In this document: positions 1 to 7,043 of the stretch, piece after piece
Position numbering within the stretch: the stretch's first letter is position 1
How the letters are laid out: the number at the start of each line of letters is the position of its first letter
Assembly: GCA_003243255.1 (NCBI GenBank)
Contig: QFQM01000014.1
Coordinates: 1-46,000 of the forward strand
DNA from: Flavobacterium psychrophilum
GTDB lineage: Bacteria; Bacteroidota; Bacteroidia; Flavobacteriales; Flavobacteriaceae
Direction: 5' to 3'
Length of the DNA: 46,000 bases
Program-made: the position numbers and the translations under genes
The notes under the pieces: generated by a model
What the model saw: only the letters and a program-made list of their open reading frames with translations
Told to the model about the DNA's origin: nothing
Database searches by the model: none

Positions 1-21
1 GTTTATTATTGTTAAGGTCGT

Positions 22-52
22 TGTAGAGGCGTAGCATTGCTACGCCTCTACA
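22..52. repeat. 14-bp perfect palindrome, REP-like, after ddl
   Basis: Bases 22-35 (TGTAGAGGCGTAGC) pair perfectly with 39-52 around a 3-base ATT loop. It lies just past the 3' end of ddl (minus strand). It is GC-rich in an AT-rich spacer and has no T-run, so it resembles dispersed REP-type palindromes more than a dedicated terminator, although it could stop transcription. Only this one copy is in the window. Confidence 0.6.
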
Positions 53-64
53 GTAAAAGACCGA

Positions 65-1051
65 TTATTTCTTCCAAAGCACTTTACGTGCCATAGCAAG
101 CTTTATTTCGCTGTCAAGCAAATCTGAGAATGGTATACCTGCGTGTTGCGCCTGTTGTGGAAAGATACTTGCCGGAGATAATCCCGGATTGGTATTTATC
201 TCAATAAAATGAGGCTCTCCGTCCCTGACAATAAAATCAGTGCGGGAAAAACCGCTCATGCCAAGTGCTTCATAGGCTTTCGCAGCTGTCTCGCGAACTT
301 TTTGTTCGGTTGCAGCATCAAGGCGGGCAGGAGTAATCTCATCTGATTTACCCTGGTATTTGGCTTCGTAATCAAAAAAGTCATTGTGCGATACAATTTC
401 TGTCAGTCCTAATACCGTTGTTTTGCCATTAAGGTTAAGCACACCTACAGATACTTCAGTCCCTTTAAGGTATTCTTCTATGAGGATATCACTGTCTTCT
501 GCAAAAGCAAATTCAAGTGCTTTGTCAAAATCGGCAAGGTCGTTTACTTTAGAAACACCAAGGCTGCTTCCGCTTTGGTTTGGTTTTACCATAAACGGCA
601 GGCCAACAGTGTCAGCTACCTGTTGCGCAGTGACAATATCACCCTTAGAAAGGTAAATGCTTTTTGCTTTTGGTATATTGAATTTTGACAGTACCGATAA
701 AGTATCCCTCTTGTTGAAGGTCAGCGCCGACTGGTAGAAACCACATCCGGTGTAAGGAAGTTCCAGCAGTTCCCAGTACGATTGCATATGGCCGTCTTCA
801 CCCGGCGTACCATGAATGGTATTTACGGCAACATCAAATGTTGTTTTTTTGCCGTCTTTCTCAAAGGAAAAATCGCCTTTATTTATAGGATATTTAGTGC
901 CGTCTATCAATACGTTCCAGCCTTCAGGAAGGATATGCACCTCAAAAGGCGTATATTTAGATTTGTCAAGATTAGTAAGGATAAGCTGGCCGCTTCGTAT
1001 AGAAATAACGGATTCGTCTGAATATCCGCCCATTACTACTGCTACATTCAT
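65..1051 (-). CDS. ddl: D-alanine--D-alanine ligase
   Basis: ATP-dependent ligase joining two D-alanines into the dipeptide used for peptidoglycan precursors; cytoplasmic. The 328-residue product has the ATP-grasp layout: N-terminal GGYSDE loop, HGTPGEDG near residue 80, the ATP-binding stretch KPNQSGSSLGV near 155-165, and the C-terminal EINTNPGLSP segment with metal and substrate ligands. ATG at 1051 is chosen because the only upstream alternative is a TTG three codons earlier, and ATG gives the usual start MNVAVVMGG. The gene faces the PASTA gene across a 150-bp divergent spacer. Pairing of ddl with a PASTA protein and rluD fits a cell-wall neighbourhood. Family assignment is firm. Confidence 0.96.
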   Translation of the reverse strand: MNVAVVMGGYSDESVISIRSGQLILTNLDKSKYTPFEVHILPEGWNVLIDGTKYPINKGDFSFEKDGKKTTFDVAVNTIHGTPGEDGHMQSYWELLELPYTGCGFYQSALTFNKRDTLSVLSKFNIPKAKSIYLSKGDIVTAQQVADTVGLPFMVKPNQSGSSLGVSKVNDLADFDKALEFAFAEDSDILIEEYLKGTEVSVGVLNLNGKTTVLGLTEIVSHNDFFDYEAKYQGKSDEITPARLDAATEQKVRETAAKAYEALGMSGFSRTDFIVRDGEPHFIEINTNPGLSPASIFPQQAQHAGIPFSDLLDSEIKLAMARKVLWKK

Positions 1052-1177
1052 TATTTGCAAGGGTTAATGTTTATAAACTTACACGAAAGTAACTGAAAAC
1101 TGCGTTATAATCACTATTTTGTAAGCTTACACAAAAATATCATTATTTGTGTAAACTATAAAGTTTAGTATTATTTA

Positions 1178-1185
1178 TATCTTTG
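1178..1185 (+). promoter_or_regulatory. -7 promoter box for the PASTA-rluD operon
   Basis: TATCTTTG matches the Bacteroidota -7 consensus TAnnTTTG and lies 16 bases before the ATG, giving a leader of about ten bases. Upstream, TTACACAAA (1127-1135) and TTTGTGTAA (1146-1154) form a 9-bp inverted repeat in the ddl/PASTA divergent spacer, next to the palindrome GTAAGCTTAC (1121-1130). These may be a shared operator; no regulator is evident. Confidence 0.6.
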
Positions 1186-1201
1186 CCAAAATTCATAATA
1201 G

Positions 1202-1813
1202 ATGACCCTTAAAGATTTTTTGACCAGTAAAGTTTTTTTCAAGCAGCTAGCCATTGCATTGGTAATTGTTGTGGTGGTTATTTTTGCATTGCTGCAATAC
1301 CTTAGCTATGCTACCAATCACGGACAGGAAATTCCGGTTCCGGACTTACGTAAAATGACGGTTGAAAAAGCTGAAGAGGCTCTTGACGCTGTTGATTTGG
1401 ACTATGTAGTTCTTGATACCGTTGATTTCAGGGCTGAGTATCCTCCTTACACTATTGTTGAGCAGGATCCGCTTCCTAAGGTAAATGTAAAAGACGGCCG
1501 AAAAATATATGTCAAGATAAACTCTAAAGGGTTTGCATCTGTAACTGTACCGGATATTATCCAAAAAACTTACAGGGCTGCAATACCAAGCTTAAAATCG
1601 GCAGGTCTTGAAGAAGGAAAGAAAACGTATAAACCATATCTGGCTAAAGATGTAGTTCTTGAAATATGGGTTAATGGTAAAAAATTAAAAGCAGGCGATA
1701 AGGTAATGAAATCATCTAAAGTAGATCTTGTTCTGGGTGATGGAAAGACAGGATATGTAGAGCCTGAAAATGATACGATAAAAGCATCAGAAACTGAAAA
1801 GTCTGAAGAATAA
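1202..1813 (+). CDS. Membrane-anchored PASTA domain protein
   Basis: 203 residues: short cytoplasmic N-terminus, one hydrophobic helix at about residues 12-34, then an extracytoplasmic part with two PASTA-like repeats (starting near 41 at IPVPDLRKMTVEKAEEAL and near 112 at VTVPDIIQKTYRAAIPSL) and an acidic tail rich in Glu, Lys and Thr. PASTA domains bind peptidoglycan fragments or cross-linked muropeptides in Ser/Thr kinases and penicillin-binding proteins. Here there is no kinase or transpeptidase domain, so it is an orphan wall-sensing or scaffolding module by inference. It is followed three bases later by rluD, clearly one transcript, and diverges from ddl. Confidence 0.88.
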   Translation: MTLKDFLTSKVFFKQLAIALVIVVVVIFALLQYLSYATNHGQEIPVPDLRKMTVEKAEEALDAVDLDYVVLDTVDFRAEYPPYTIVEQDPLPKVNVKDGRKIYVKINSKGFASVTVPDIIQKTYRAAIPSLKSAGLEEGKKTYKPYLAKDVVLEIWVNGKKLKAGDKVMKSSKVDLVLGDGKTGYVEPENDTIKASETEKSEE

Positions 1814-1816
1814 GAA

Positions 1817-2866
1817 ATGACAAAACCTATTATAGAGCAGGAGCCGGACGATAATGAAGAGCTATACGAACATCATCGTTTTGAGGCAGGAAAAGGACAA
1901 TCGCCGCTAAGGGTAGATAAGTTTTTGATGAACCTGATGGAAAACACCACCAGGAGCAAAATACAAAAGGCAGCAGATGACGGTAATATCTATGTAAATG
2001 ATGTTCCCGTAAAGTCAAATTATAAGGTTAAAGCTAATGATATCGTACGTATATTGTTAGAGCATCCGCCTTATGAGTACCTGCTTACGCCTGAAAATAT
2101 TCCTTTAAATATAGTATACGAAGATGACCAGCTGCTTGTGGTAAACAAGGAGCCGGGCATGGTTGTGCATCCGGGGCATGGTAATTATTCAGGGACGCTG
2201 GTAAATGCACTGGCCTACCATTTTGAGAATCTGCCTATGAACAGCAGCGAAAGGCCGGGGCTCGTACACCGTATCGATAAAGATACTTCGGGATTATTGG
2301 TTATTGCGAAAACAGAACAGGCAATGACGTACCTTACACAGCAATTTGCCGATAAAACTTCCGAAAGGGAGTATATCGCTTTGGTATGGGGTAATGTTGA
2401 AGAGGATGAAGGTACTATAGAAGGTAATATTGACCGTCACATGAAAGACCGTATGCAAATGGCGGTATATCCTGACGGAGAGCAGGGCAAACATGCTGTG
2501 ACGCATTATAAGGTTATAGAACGTTTTGGCTATGTAACCCTTGTTTCATGCCGACTTGAAACAGGGCGTACCCACCAGATTCGTGTGCATATGAAACATA
2601 TTGGGCATACCTTATTCAATGATGCGCGTTATGGCGGAGATATGATCCTTAAGGGAACAACCTTTACAAAATACAAGCAGTTTATAGATAATTGTTTCAA
2701 GATATTACCACGCCAGGCACTACACGCCAAAACCCTTGGTTTTGAACACCCAACAACTAAAGAATTTATGCGTTTTGACAGCCAACTGCCAGAGGATATG
2801 GTCGAATGCATCGAAAAATGGCGTACCTATTCTAAATCACATACAATAGAAGAGGATGATGAATAG
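1817..2866 (+). CDS. rluD: RluA/RluD-family 23S rRNA pseudouridine synthase
   Basis: Converts specific uridines of large-subunit rRNA to pseudouridine. The 349-residue protein has an S4 RNA-binding domain at about residues 30-90 (LRVDKFLMNLMENTTRSKIQ) and the RluA catalytic domain with the motif GLVHRIDKDTSGLLV, whose Asp after HRI is the catalytic residue, followed by GRTHQIRVHM. Length is typical. It starts three bases after the PASTA stop codon, so the two are co-transcribed; this order recurs in flavobacteria as I recall. RluD is the best family label, although RluA/C paralogues cannot be separated by eye. The 3' end runs directly into a tandem octamer repeat. Confidence 0.93.
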   Translation: MTKPIIEQEPDDNEELYEHHRFEAGKGQSPLRVDKFLMNLMENTTRSKIQKAADDGNIYVNDVPVKSNYKVKANDIVRILLEHPPYEYLLTPENIPLNIVYEDDQLLVVNKEPGMVVHPGHGNYSGTLVNALAYHFENLPMNSSERPGLVHRIDKDTSGLLVIAKTEQAMTYLTQQFADKTSEREYIALVWGNVEEDEGTIEGNIDRHMKDRMQMAVYPDGEQGKHAVTHYKVIERFGYVTLVSCRLETGRTHQIRVHMKHIGHTLFNDARYGGDMILKGTTFTKYKQFIDNCFKILPRQALHAKTLGFEHPTTKEFMRFDSQLPEDMVECIEKWRTYSKSHTIEEDDE

Positions 2867-2898
2867 TTGATTTGTGGATTTGGTTATTTGTTGATTTG
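2867..2898 (+). repeat. Four tandem degenerate octamers after rluD
   Basis: Immediately after the rluD stop come four octamers in exact register: TTGATTTG, TGGATTTG, GTTATTTG, TTGATTTG (common form nnnATTTG). The same octamers recur at 27370-27401 and 43725-43756, also next to gene 3' ends. Confidence 0.75.
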
Positions 2899-2907
2899 AT
2901 CTGATAG

Positions 2908-2937
2908 GTCATTGCGAGGAAGTATGACAAAGCAATC
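2908..2937. repeat. Fragment of a GTCATTGCGAGG...GCAATCT dispersed repeat
   Basis: GTCATTGCGAGGAAG followed by TATGACAAAGCAATCT has the ends ATTGC and GCAAT in inverted orientation. It resembles the common bacterial dispersed palindrome of the GTCATTGCGAGG...GAAGCAATCT type, here in a shortened form. It is a single copy in this window, so this rests on recall of the repeat class. Confidence 0.5.
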
Positions 2938-2944
2938 TATATAG

Positions 2945-2972
2945 AAATCCCGAAGTGAAAGCTTCGGGATTT
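2945..2972 (+). terminator. Intrinsic terminator after rluD
   Basis: AAATCCCGAAG (2945-2955) pairs with CTTCGGGATTT (2962-2972) over a 6-base loop and is followed by a T-rich run to 2980. It closes the PASTA-rluD transcript. A decayed look-alike (AATTCCGAAG...CTCTGGAG plus T-run) follows the next gene at about 3501-3530. Confidence 0.85.
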
Positions 2973-3033
2973 TTAATTTTTGGATACTATCAATGTAATA
3001 AATTTCGTTATTTGTAGAACCAAAACCAACCAC

Positions 3034-3495
3034 ATGAAATTATTACTGTCAGCCTTATTATTGAGTTCTTATTTTGGCTACAGCCAAATTGCAATGCCTT
3101 TTGAACAGGCCAGGAAAGAAGGTATTAGCCCTAAAGTCGACAGCATTTACAAAAGTGCCTTTGACGGAAGAGAAGGGTATCCGTCTGTGTTCAAAAAAAA
3201 GGAAGATATAGACAGGCATACAAACGCTTATCGGGGTTACCTGAAAGGCTTAGGTGAATTCCTTAATCAAAATGGTTTTAAATGGGAAGAGACTACTAAA
3301 GGTTTCAACAGGATTTACATACAGCCTGATGGTACTATAGATTATTTCCTGTATAGCTTTAAAAATTTATCGGCTGATAAAGAGAAAGAGTTTGGAAGGC
3401 TTTTAAATCTTTACATCAAAGATCATAAGTTTGGCAATCCTGCTCCGGAAAAGTTTGCGCAATGCAGTCCGGTTACTTATCCTAAATCGGTGTAG
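3034..3495 (+). CDS. Small secreted protein of unknown function
   Basis: Not recognised. The 153-residue product begins with a clear signal peptide (MKLLLSALLLSSYFGYS, cleavage before Q18), so it is exported to the periplasm or surface. The mature part is hydrophilic and charged, has a single Cys near the C-terminus, no repeats and no lipobox. ATG at 3034 is preferred because reading further upstream to a TTG at 2980 would put 18 polar residues before the signal peptide and overlap the rluD terminator. It stands alone between two terminator-like hairpins, so it is probably monocistronic. Confidence 0.75.
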   Translation: MKLLLSALLLSSYFGYSQIAMPFEQARKEGISPKVDSIYKSAFDGREGYPSVFKKKEDIDRHTNAYRGYLKGLGEFLNQNGFKWEETTKGFNRIYIQPDGTIDYFLYSFKNLSADKEKEFGRLLNLYIKDHKFGNPAPEKFAQCSPVTYPKSV

Positions 3496-3529
3496 AACAA
3501 AAATTCCGAAGTTAAAGCTCTGGAGTTTT

Positions 3530-4209
3530 TTATTTGGTTATCATTGAACAAGGACATTTTTCAGTACTTATAGATATCAATTTATTATTCTTCCATTCGT
3601 TTATAACCTGACAGGGAGGGAGTGGGCCGCTTTGTAATGAATCATAGCATTGGTTGGCTATACAGGAATACACAATTTTTTTTATTTTGTCAGGATTCAT
3701 GCTGCCATAATCCCTCGTTTCAGGATGCAGTTCCATTTTGACTGTTTTTGGATTAACAATAATTAAATGGCCTCTTGAAATACTGTAACCATTAGATGCT
3801 GTAGTTTGCATATATATATGTCTTTTTGGCCATCAAAATTGTAATCATCAAGATTAAGGTCAAACTGTAGGAGGTAAGCATCATTAATTATCTGTTCATC
3901 ATTTTTTATCCATTTCCCCGATGCCTGAGTATACAATTCAAGTTTATAGATACTGTCCTTTATATTACTCACTAAAAATGCATTTTTAGTTTCAGGAGAT
4001 AAAAATCTTCCGGCCCTTAATCTAAGGAAAGGCTTATCATTATCAAATGAAATGGAGTCTTTATCAATATTAGTGTTTAATAATCTATGTAGAGTGTCCT
4101 CTGTTATTACAATGGCTTCAGTTTTCACAGCGCCTTTTTCCATAATGGCCGGATTTTTTTTACATGAAAAAGCCAATAAAACAACAATAAGGAAGACTAT
4201 GTTTTTCAA
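3530..4209 (-). pseudogene. Frameshifted lipoprotein with a D-x-N-x-D-G calcium-type loop
   Basis: Two frames make up one protein. The first (from about 4209) has a lipoprotein signal ending LLAFSC and runs to LNLDDYNFDGQKDIY, then leaves frame and stops at 3763. The second frame picks up at 3811 with MQTTASNGYS and continues to 3530. The break is at an (AT)5 tract, 3810-3819; removing one AT unit joins DIY to MQTTASNGYS seamlessly. The DYNFDGQKD loop resembles Ca-binding or XAC2610-type proteins, in which the next strand normally contains NGY, as here. The lipoprotein start appears to be TTG at 4209, so the start codon is also weak. It could be a true pseudogene, a switchable gene or a sequencing error. 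Confidence 0.7.
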
Positions 4210-4263
4210 GGTGTATATTTTTATGATAATAACGCTAAACTTACAAAATTTCGTACATAAAAA

Positions 4264-4291
4264 AACCTGTGGCACTTTCGCACCACAGGTT
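4264..4291 (-). terminator. Intrinsic terminator of the YceI gene
   Basis: AACCTGTGG (4264-4272) pairs with CCACAGGTT (4283-4291). Read on the minus strand the stem is followed by a run of seven T, directly downstream of the YceI gene. Confidence 0.88.
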
Positions 4292-4321
4292 CACCGAAAC
4301 ATATAAATTGGACTAAAACAA

Positions 4322-4852
4322 TTATTGTTTTACGAACTGAAGCTCTATAGCCAGCTTCACTTCTTCGCCTACAAGTACACCACCTGTTTCAAGGGTAGAG
4401 TTCCATGTAAGGCCAAAATCTTTACGGTTGATCTTACCTGTAATGGTAAAACCGGCTTTAGTATTTCCCCAAGGATCTTTAGCGATACCGCCAAATTCTA
4501 CGTCAAGGCTTACCGGTTTTGTTTCACCGTGCAGGCTAAGGTTACCGTTAAGGGTATATTCTCCTTCATTTTTCTTGTTGAAGGCTGTAGATTCGAATGT
4601 GATTTTTGGAAATTGGGCTGCGTCAAAGAAATCGGGACTTAAAAGGTGTCCGTCACGGTCGGCATTACCTGTGCTTACTGAGTCTATATCTCCGCTGAAT
4701 GAGAATGAAGCTCCTTCAAATGAATCTCCGTTAGTTGCAGCTTCGGCAGTGAATTTAGTAAACTGTCCTGAAACGTTAGTAAACATCATGTGTTTTACTT
4801 TAAATCCTATTTCTGAGTGTGTTGGGTCTACTGACCATTTTGTTGTTGACAT
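4322..4852 (-). CDS. YceI-family protein, cytoplasmic form
   Basis: 176 residues, full-length YceI beta-barrel domain: it opens with TKWSVDPTHSEIGFKVKHM and contains the FDAAQFPKITFES strand typical of the family. YceI proteins bind an isoprenoid or amphiphile in the barrel; the physiological role is mostly unknown and often stress-linked. Unlike the second YceI at 23457, it has no signal peptide and should stay in the cytoplasm. It follows the pirin gene (95-bp gap) but has its own promoter carrying the same CRP/FNR-like box as the pirin promoter, so the two are probably co-regulated by the Crp-type protein at 6022-6609. A strong terminator follows. Confidence 0.92.
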   Translation of the reverse strand: MSTTKWSVDPTHSEIGFKVKHMMFTNVSGQFTKFTAEAATNGDSFEGASFSFSGDIDSVSTGNADRDGHLLSPDFFDAAQFPKITFESTAFNKKNEGEYTLNGNLSLHGETKPVSLDVEFGGIAKDPWGNTKAGFTITGKINRKDFGLTWNSTLETGGVLVGEEVKLAIELQFVKQ

Positions 4853-4898
4853 AATCTTAAAATTTATATGGTTTTTTTAATTTGTTATTTTGATGAAG

Positions 4899-4942
4899 CA
4901 AAGTTCCGTTATATAAAATGCCTGTGCATTGAACTGGGACAA
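4899..4942 (-). promoter_or_regulatory. YceI promoter with CRP/FNR-like box
   Basis: Read on the minus strand: TTGTCCCAGTTCAA (4942-4929), then TTTTATAT, then GAACTTTG (4906-4899), a -7 box lacking the T of TAnnTTTG. The 14-bp box is an imperfect TTGnnCTAGnnCAA dyad. From the start of CAAAG at 4899 to the start of the box at 4929 is 30 bases, the same as at the pirin promoter. If transcription starts near 4894 the box centre sits at about -41.5, the class II activator position. Confidence 0.65.
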
Positions 4943-4947
4943 GAAAA

Positions 4948-5823
4948 TTAAACGGTCATCGGAACTTCAATTAGTAATAATTCTGCATCCGGGGTATTGG
5001 CAATGATGCTGATTTCTGAAGTATTCCAGATACCAAGGGCATCGCGCTCATTCAGTTGAATGTTGCCTATGTTGATATCACCTTTAATTACAAAGGCATA
5101 AATACCGTTACCGCTTTTCTTTAATTTATACTCCGTTGTAAAGTCTTTGTCAAACCTGCCAAGGTGAAACCATGCATCCTGATGGATCCATACACCTTCG
5201 TCGTTAGCATTAGGTGAAAGTATCTGTTGCAATTTATTATGGCGGTCAGCTTCGTTTAGCGTAATCTGGTCATAACGTGGCGTAACGTTCTTTTTGTTAG
5301 GGTATACCCATATTTGAAGGAACTTTGTAAGCCTGTCTTTGTTTTTGTTGTATTCGCTGTGGTAAATACCTGTACCGGCACTCATCACCTGGATATCACC
5401 TTTTTTGATTACAGCGGTATTACCCATGCTGTCTTTGTGTTCTAAATCGCCCTCCAGCGGAATAGAGATTATCTCCATATTATCGTGTGGGTGTGTGCCA
5501 AAGCCCATACCGGCATCCACACGGTCGTCATTCAGTACACGAAGCACACCAAAGTGCATCCTGTCAGGGTTATAATAGTTAGCAAAGCTAAAAGAGTGGT
5601 GAGAGTCAAGCCATCCGTGGTTAGCATGTCCGCGGCTGTTTGCTTTATGCAGTACTGTATTTTCTAAGATAAGCGAACTCTCGTTTGGCAAATGGTTGTA
5701 ACCGATTGGCTCAAGAGGCTGTATCTCGTCGATGTCATTTTTTAAAGTATCGCCTATGGCTGCGGAAGTAATGAACATTCCGGTTCCCATAAGTCCTTTC
5801 CTGATAAATTCTTTTCTGTCCAT
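4948..5823 (-). CDS. Pirin-family protein, predicted exported
   Basis: Cupin-fold pirin; some relatives are metal-dependent quercetinases, others regulatory. The 291-residue product has the metal-site pattern THPHDNMEII and, further on, GTGIYHSEYN, giving three His and one Glu. The N-terminus is unusual for pirins: MDRKEFIRKGLMGTGMFITSAAIG looks like a Tat or Sec-type export leader (RKEFIRKG then a hydrophobic stretch), without a classical twin Arg and without a lipobox Cys. Export is therefore inference. It is the second gene down from the Crp-type regulator and has a promoter with the CRP/FNR-like box shared with YceI. Confidence 0.88.
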   Translation of the reverse strand: MDRKEFIRKGLMGTGMFITSAAIGDTLKNDIDEIQPLEPIGYNHLPNESSLILENTVLHKANSRGHANHGWLDSHHSFSFANYYNPDRMHFGVLRVLNDDRVDAGMGFGTHPHDNMEIISIPLEGDLEHKDSMGNTAVIKKGDIQVMSAGTGIYHSEYNKNKDRLTKFLQIWVYPNKKNVTPRYDQITLNEADRHNKLQQILSPNANDEGVWIHQDAWFHLGRFDKDFTTEYKLKKSGNGIYAFVIKGDINIGNIQLNERDALGIWNTSEISIIANTPDAELLLIEVPMTV

Positions 5824-5852
5824 AGTATATTGGTTGTTTTAATATTACTATG

Positions 5853-5896
5853 CAAAGTTGCTGCATATAAAACATCAAAACATTGAACTAGGACAA
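5853..5896 (-). promoter_or_regulatory. Pirin promoter with CRP/FNR-like box
   Basis: Minus strand: TTGTCCTAGTTCAA (5896-5883), a dyad of the form TTGnnCTAGnnCAA, then TTTTATAT and CAACTTTG (5860-5853). The box with its flank matches the YceI promoter at 20 of 21 positions, with identical 30-base spacing to CAAAG. A short hairpin (AAAACAGC/GCTGTTTT, 5898-5916) abuts it on the upstream side. Confidence 0.65.
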
Positions 5897-5921
5897 GAAA
5901 ACAGCGAAGCTGTTTTTTTGT

Positions 5922-6009
5922 GTTTAAAGTTTAAGGTTTAAAGTTGCTCACTCAAACTTAAACTGTTCGTATCATACAGAACAGTCAAAAAAACTTTAAA
6001 CTTTAAACC
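5922..6009 (-). repeat. Heptamer-periodic inverted repeat after the Crp-type gene
   Basis: Three heptamers in register, GTTTAAA, GTTTAAG, GTTTAAA (5922-5942), are mirrored by an inverted set, AACTTTAAACTTTAAACC (5992-6009), and the interval holds a further ACTGTTC/GAACAGT hairpin. It sits at the 3' end of the Crp-type gene and probably acts as its terminator. Confidence 0.6.
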
Positions 6010-6021
6010 TGAAACAAAAAA

Positions 6022-6609
6022 TTAGCCTTTGGCTAATTTCGCCCTAACCTTACTAAGGAACTCCGCAGAGATGCCCAGATAGGAGGCGATATAGTGTTGT
6101 GCTACACGCTGCGGCAGGGTAGGGTACATCTCAAGGAACTCAAGGTATTTCTCCATAGCGGTTTTGGAGATGGTATTGAAAAGCCTGTTTTGGGTTACAG
6201 AAAGGTGGCGTTCAAACAGTATCCTGAAGGCTCTTTCAAATCGTGGGGCACGTTTTAAAAGCTCTTCTTTTGTTTCAGGACTGAAGATCAGGAATTCACA
6301 GTCTTCCATAGTTTCGATAAAGATACGGCTAGGTTTGTCTTCATAATGACTGAAAGAGATATCACTAACCCAGGCATTCTCTATGGCAAACTGTAGTATT
6401 ACCTCAAAGCCATTGTGGTCTATAAAATACTTACGGACACAGCCTTTTACAACAAAAGCTTCAAAGTTGCATACCTCACCTTCATGAAGCATAATGGTTT
6501 TCTTTGGTACTTTACGGTATTCCAGCAATGAGTTTAATATTTCCAGTTCTTCTTTGGAAAAGGTAACATAACGGCTTAAACTCTGGTCTATTTGTTCGTA
6601 CATGTCCAT
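6022..6609 (-). CDS. Crp/Fnr-family transcription regulator
   Basis: 195 residues: an N-terminal cyclic-nucleotide-binding type beta-roll (about 25-115, including LHEGEVCNFEAFVVKGCVRKY), a long dimer helix, and a C-terminal winged HTH (QHYIASYLGISAEFLSKVRAKL). There is no N-terminal Cys cluster for an Fe-S cofactor and the classical cAMP phosphate-binding RxxR pattern is not obvious, so the ligand is unknown. Neighbouring pirin and YceI genes both carry a CRP/FNR-like dyad at a class II position, so they are the natural targets (inference). Its own promoter has a consensus -7 box. Bacteroidota Crp proteins commonly end near the recognition helix, as here. Confidence 0.9.
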   Translation of the reverse strand: MDMYEQIDQSLSRYVTFSKEELEILNSLLEYRKVPKKTIMLHEGEVCNFEAFVVKGCVRKYFIDHNGFEVILQFAIENAWVSDISFSHYEDKPSRIFIETMEDCEFLIFSPETKEELLKRAPRFERAFRILFERHLSVTQNRLFNTISKTAMEKYLEFLEMYPTLPQRVAQHYIASYLGISAEFLSKVRAKLAKG

Positions 6610-6627
6610 AATAACAAGGCTTTCCTA

Positions 6628-6635
6628 CAAATGTA
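6628..6635 (-). promoter_or_regulatory. -7 box of the Crp-type gene
   Basis: TACATTTG on the minus strand is a full match to TAnnTTTG, 19 bases before the ATG at 6609. No copy of the TTGnnCTAGnnCAA dyad lies upstream of it, so autoregulation through that box is not supported. Confidence 0.6.
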
Positions 6636-6657
6636 AACTATTTTAAGGAAAATAAAA

Positions 6658-6675
6658 AAGTGCCCGTAGGCACTT
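6658..6675 (-). terminator. Intrinsic terminator after the VOC gene
   Basis: AAGTGCC (6658-6664) and GGCACTT (6669-6675) form a 7-bp stem with a 4-base loop; on the minus strand it is followed by a T-run. It ends the DUF4199-VOC transcript. Confidence 0.85.
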
Positions 6676-6683
6676 AGTATAGG

Positions 6684-7043
6684 TTATTCATTTTCAGGAA
6701 GCGGTTCCCAAAGCTCAATTTTGTTTCCTTCAGGATCGTATACCCAGGCGAATTTTCCATAGGATACATCATCACTATTTTCTACCTTAATGCCATCTGC
6801 TTTTAAAGTTTCGGCCAGTTCTTCAAGGCCTTCAACCCTCAGGTTGATCATAAACTGTTGATTTTGCCCAAAGTAAGTGGTATCTGCCTTAAAGGGTGCA
6901 AATACTGTAGGGCCGGCTTCCTGTTTCCAGGTTTCGGTACCTCCCATACTGTTGATGCCAAAATATTTCTCATACCATGCTCCTAAAGCTTTGGTATCCT
7001 GTGCGCGGAAAAAAATTCCGCCTATTCCTGTGACTCTGCCCAT
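6684..7043 (-). CDS. VOC-family (glyoxalase/dioxygenase-fold) protein
   Basis: 119 residues covering one vicinal-oxygen-chelate domain: two beta-alpha-beta-beta-beta units, opening with GIGGIFFRAQDTKALGAWYEKYFG and ending YDPEGNKIELWEP, the usual C-terminal strand with the metal-binding Glu. Substrate is not predictable; relatives include glyoxalase I, bleomycin-resistance proteins and many uncharacterised enzymes. The start overlaps the end of the DUF4199 gene by 22 bases, so the two are translationally linked. A second, unrelated VOC protein is at 29358-29747. Confidence 0.9.
   Translation of the reverse strand: MGRVTGIGGIFFRAQDTKALGAWYEKYFGINSMGGTETWKQEAGPTVFAPFKADTTYFGQNQQFMINLRVEGLEELAETLKADGIKVENSDDVSYGKFAWVYDPEGNKIELWEPLPENE

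Noticed and set aside
4210..4275. Upstream ATG start for the broken lipoprotein gene at 4275
   Set aside because: It would begin inside the YceI terminator stem and add 22 residues before the lipoprotein signal.
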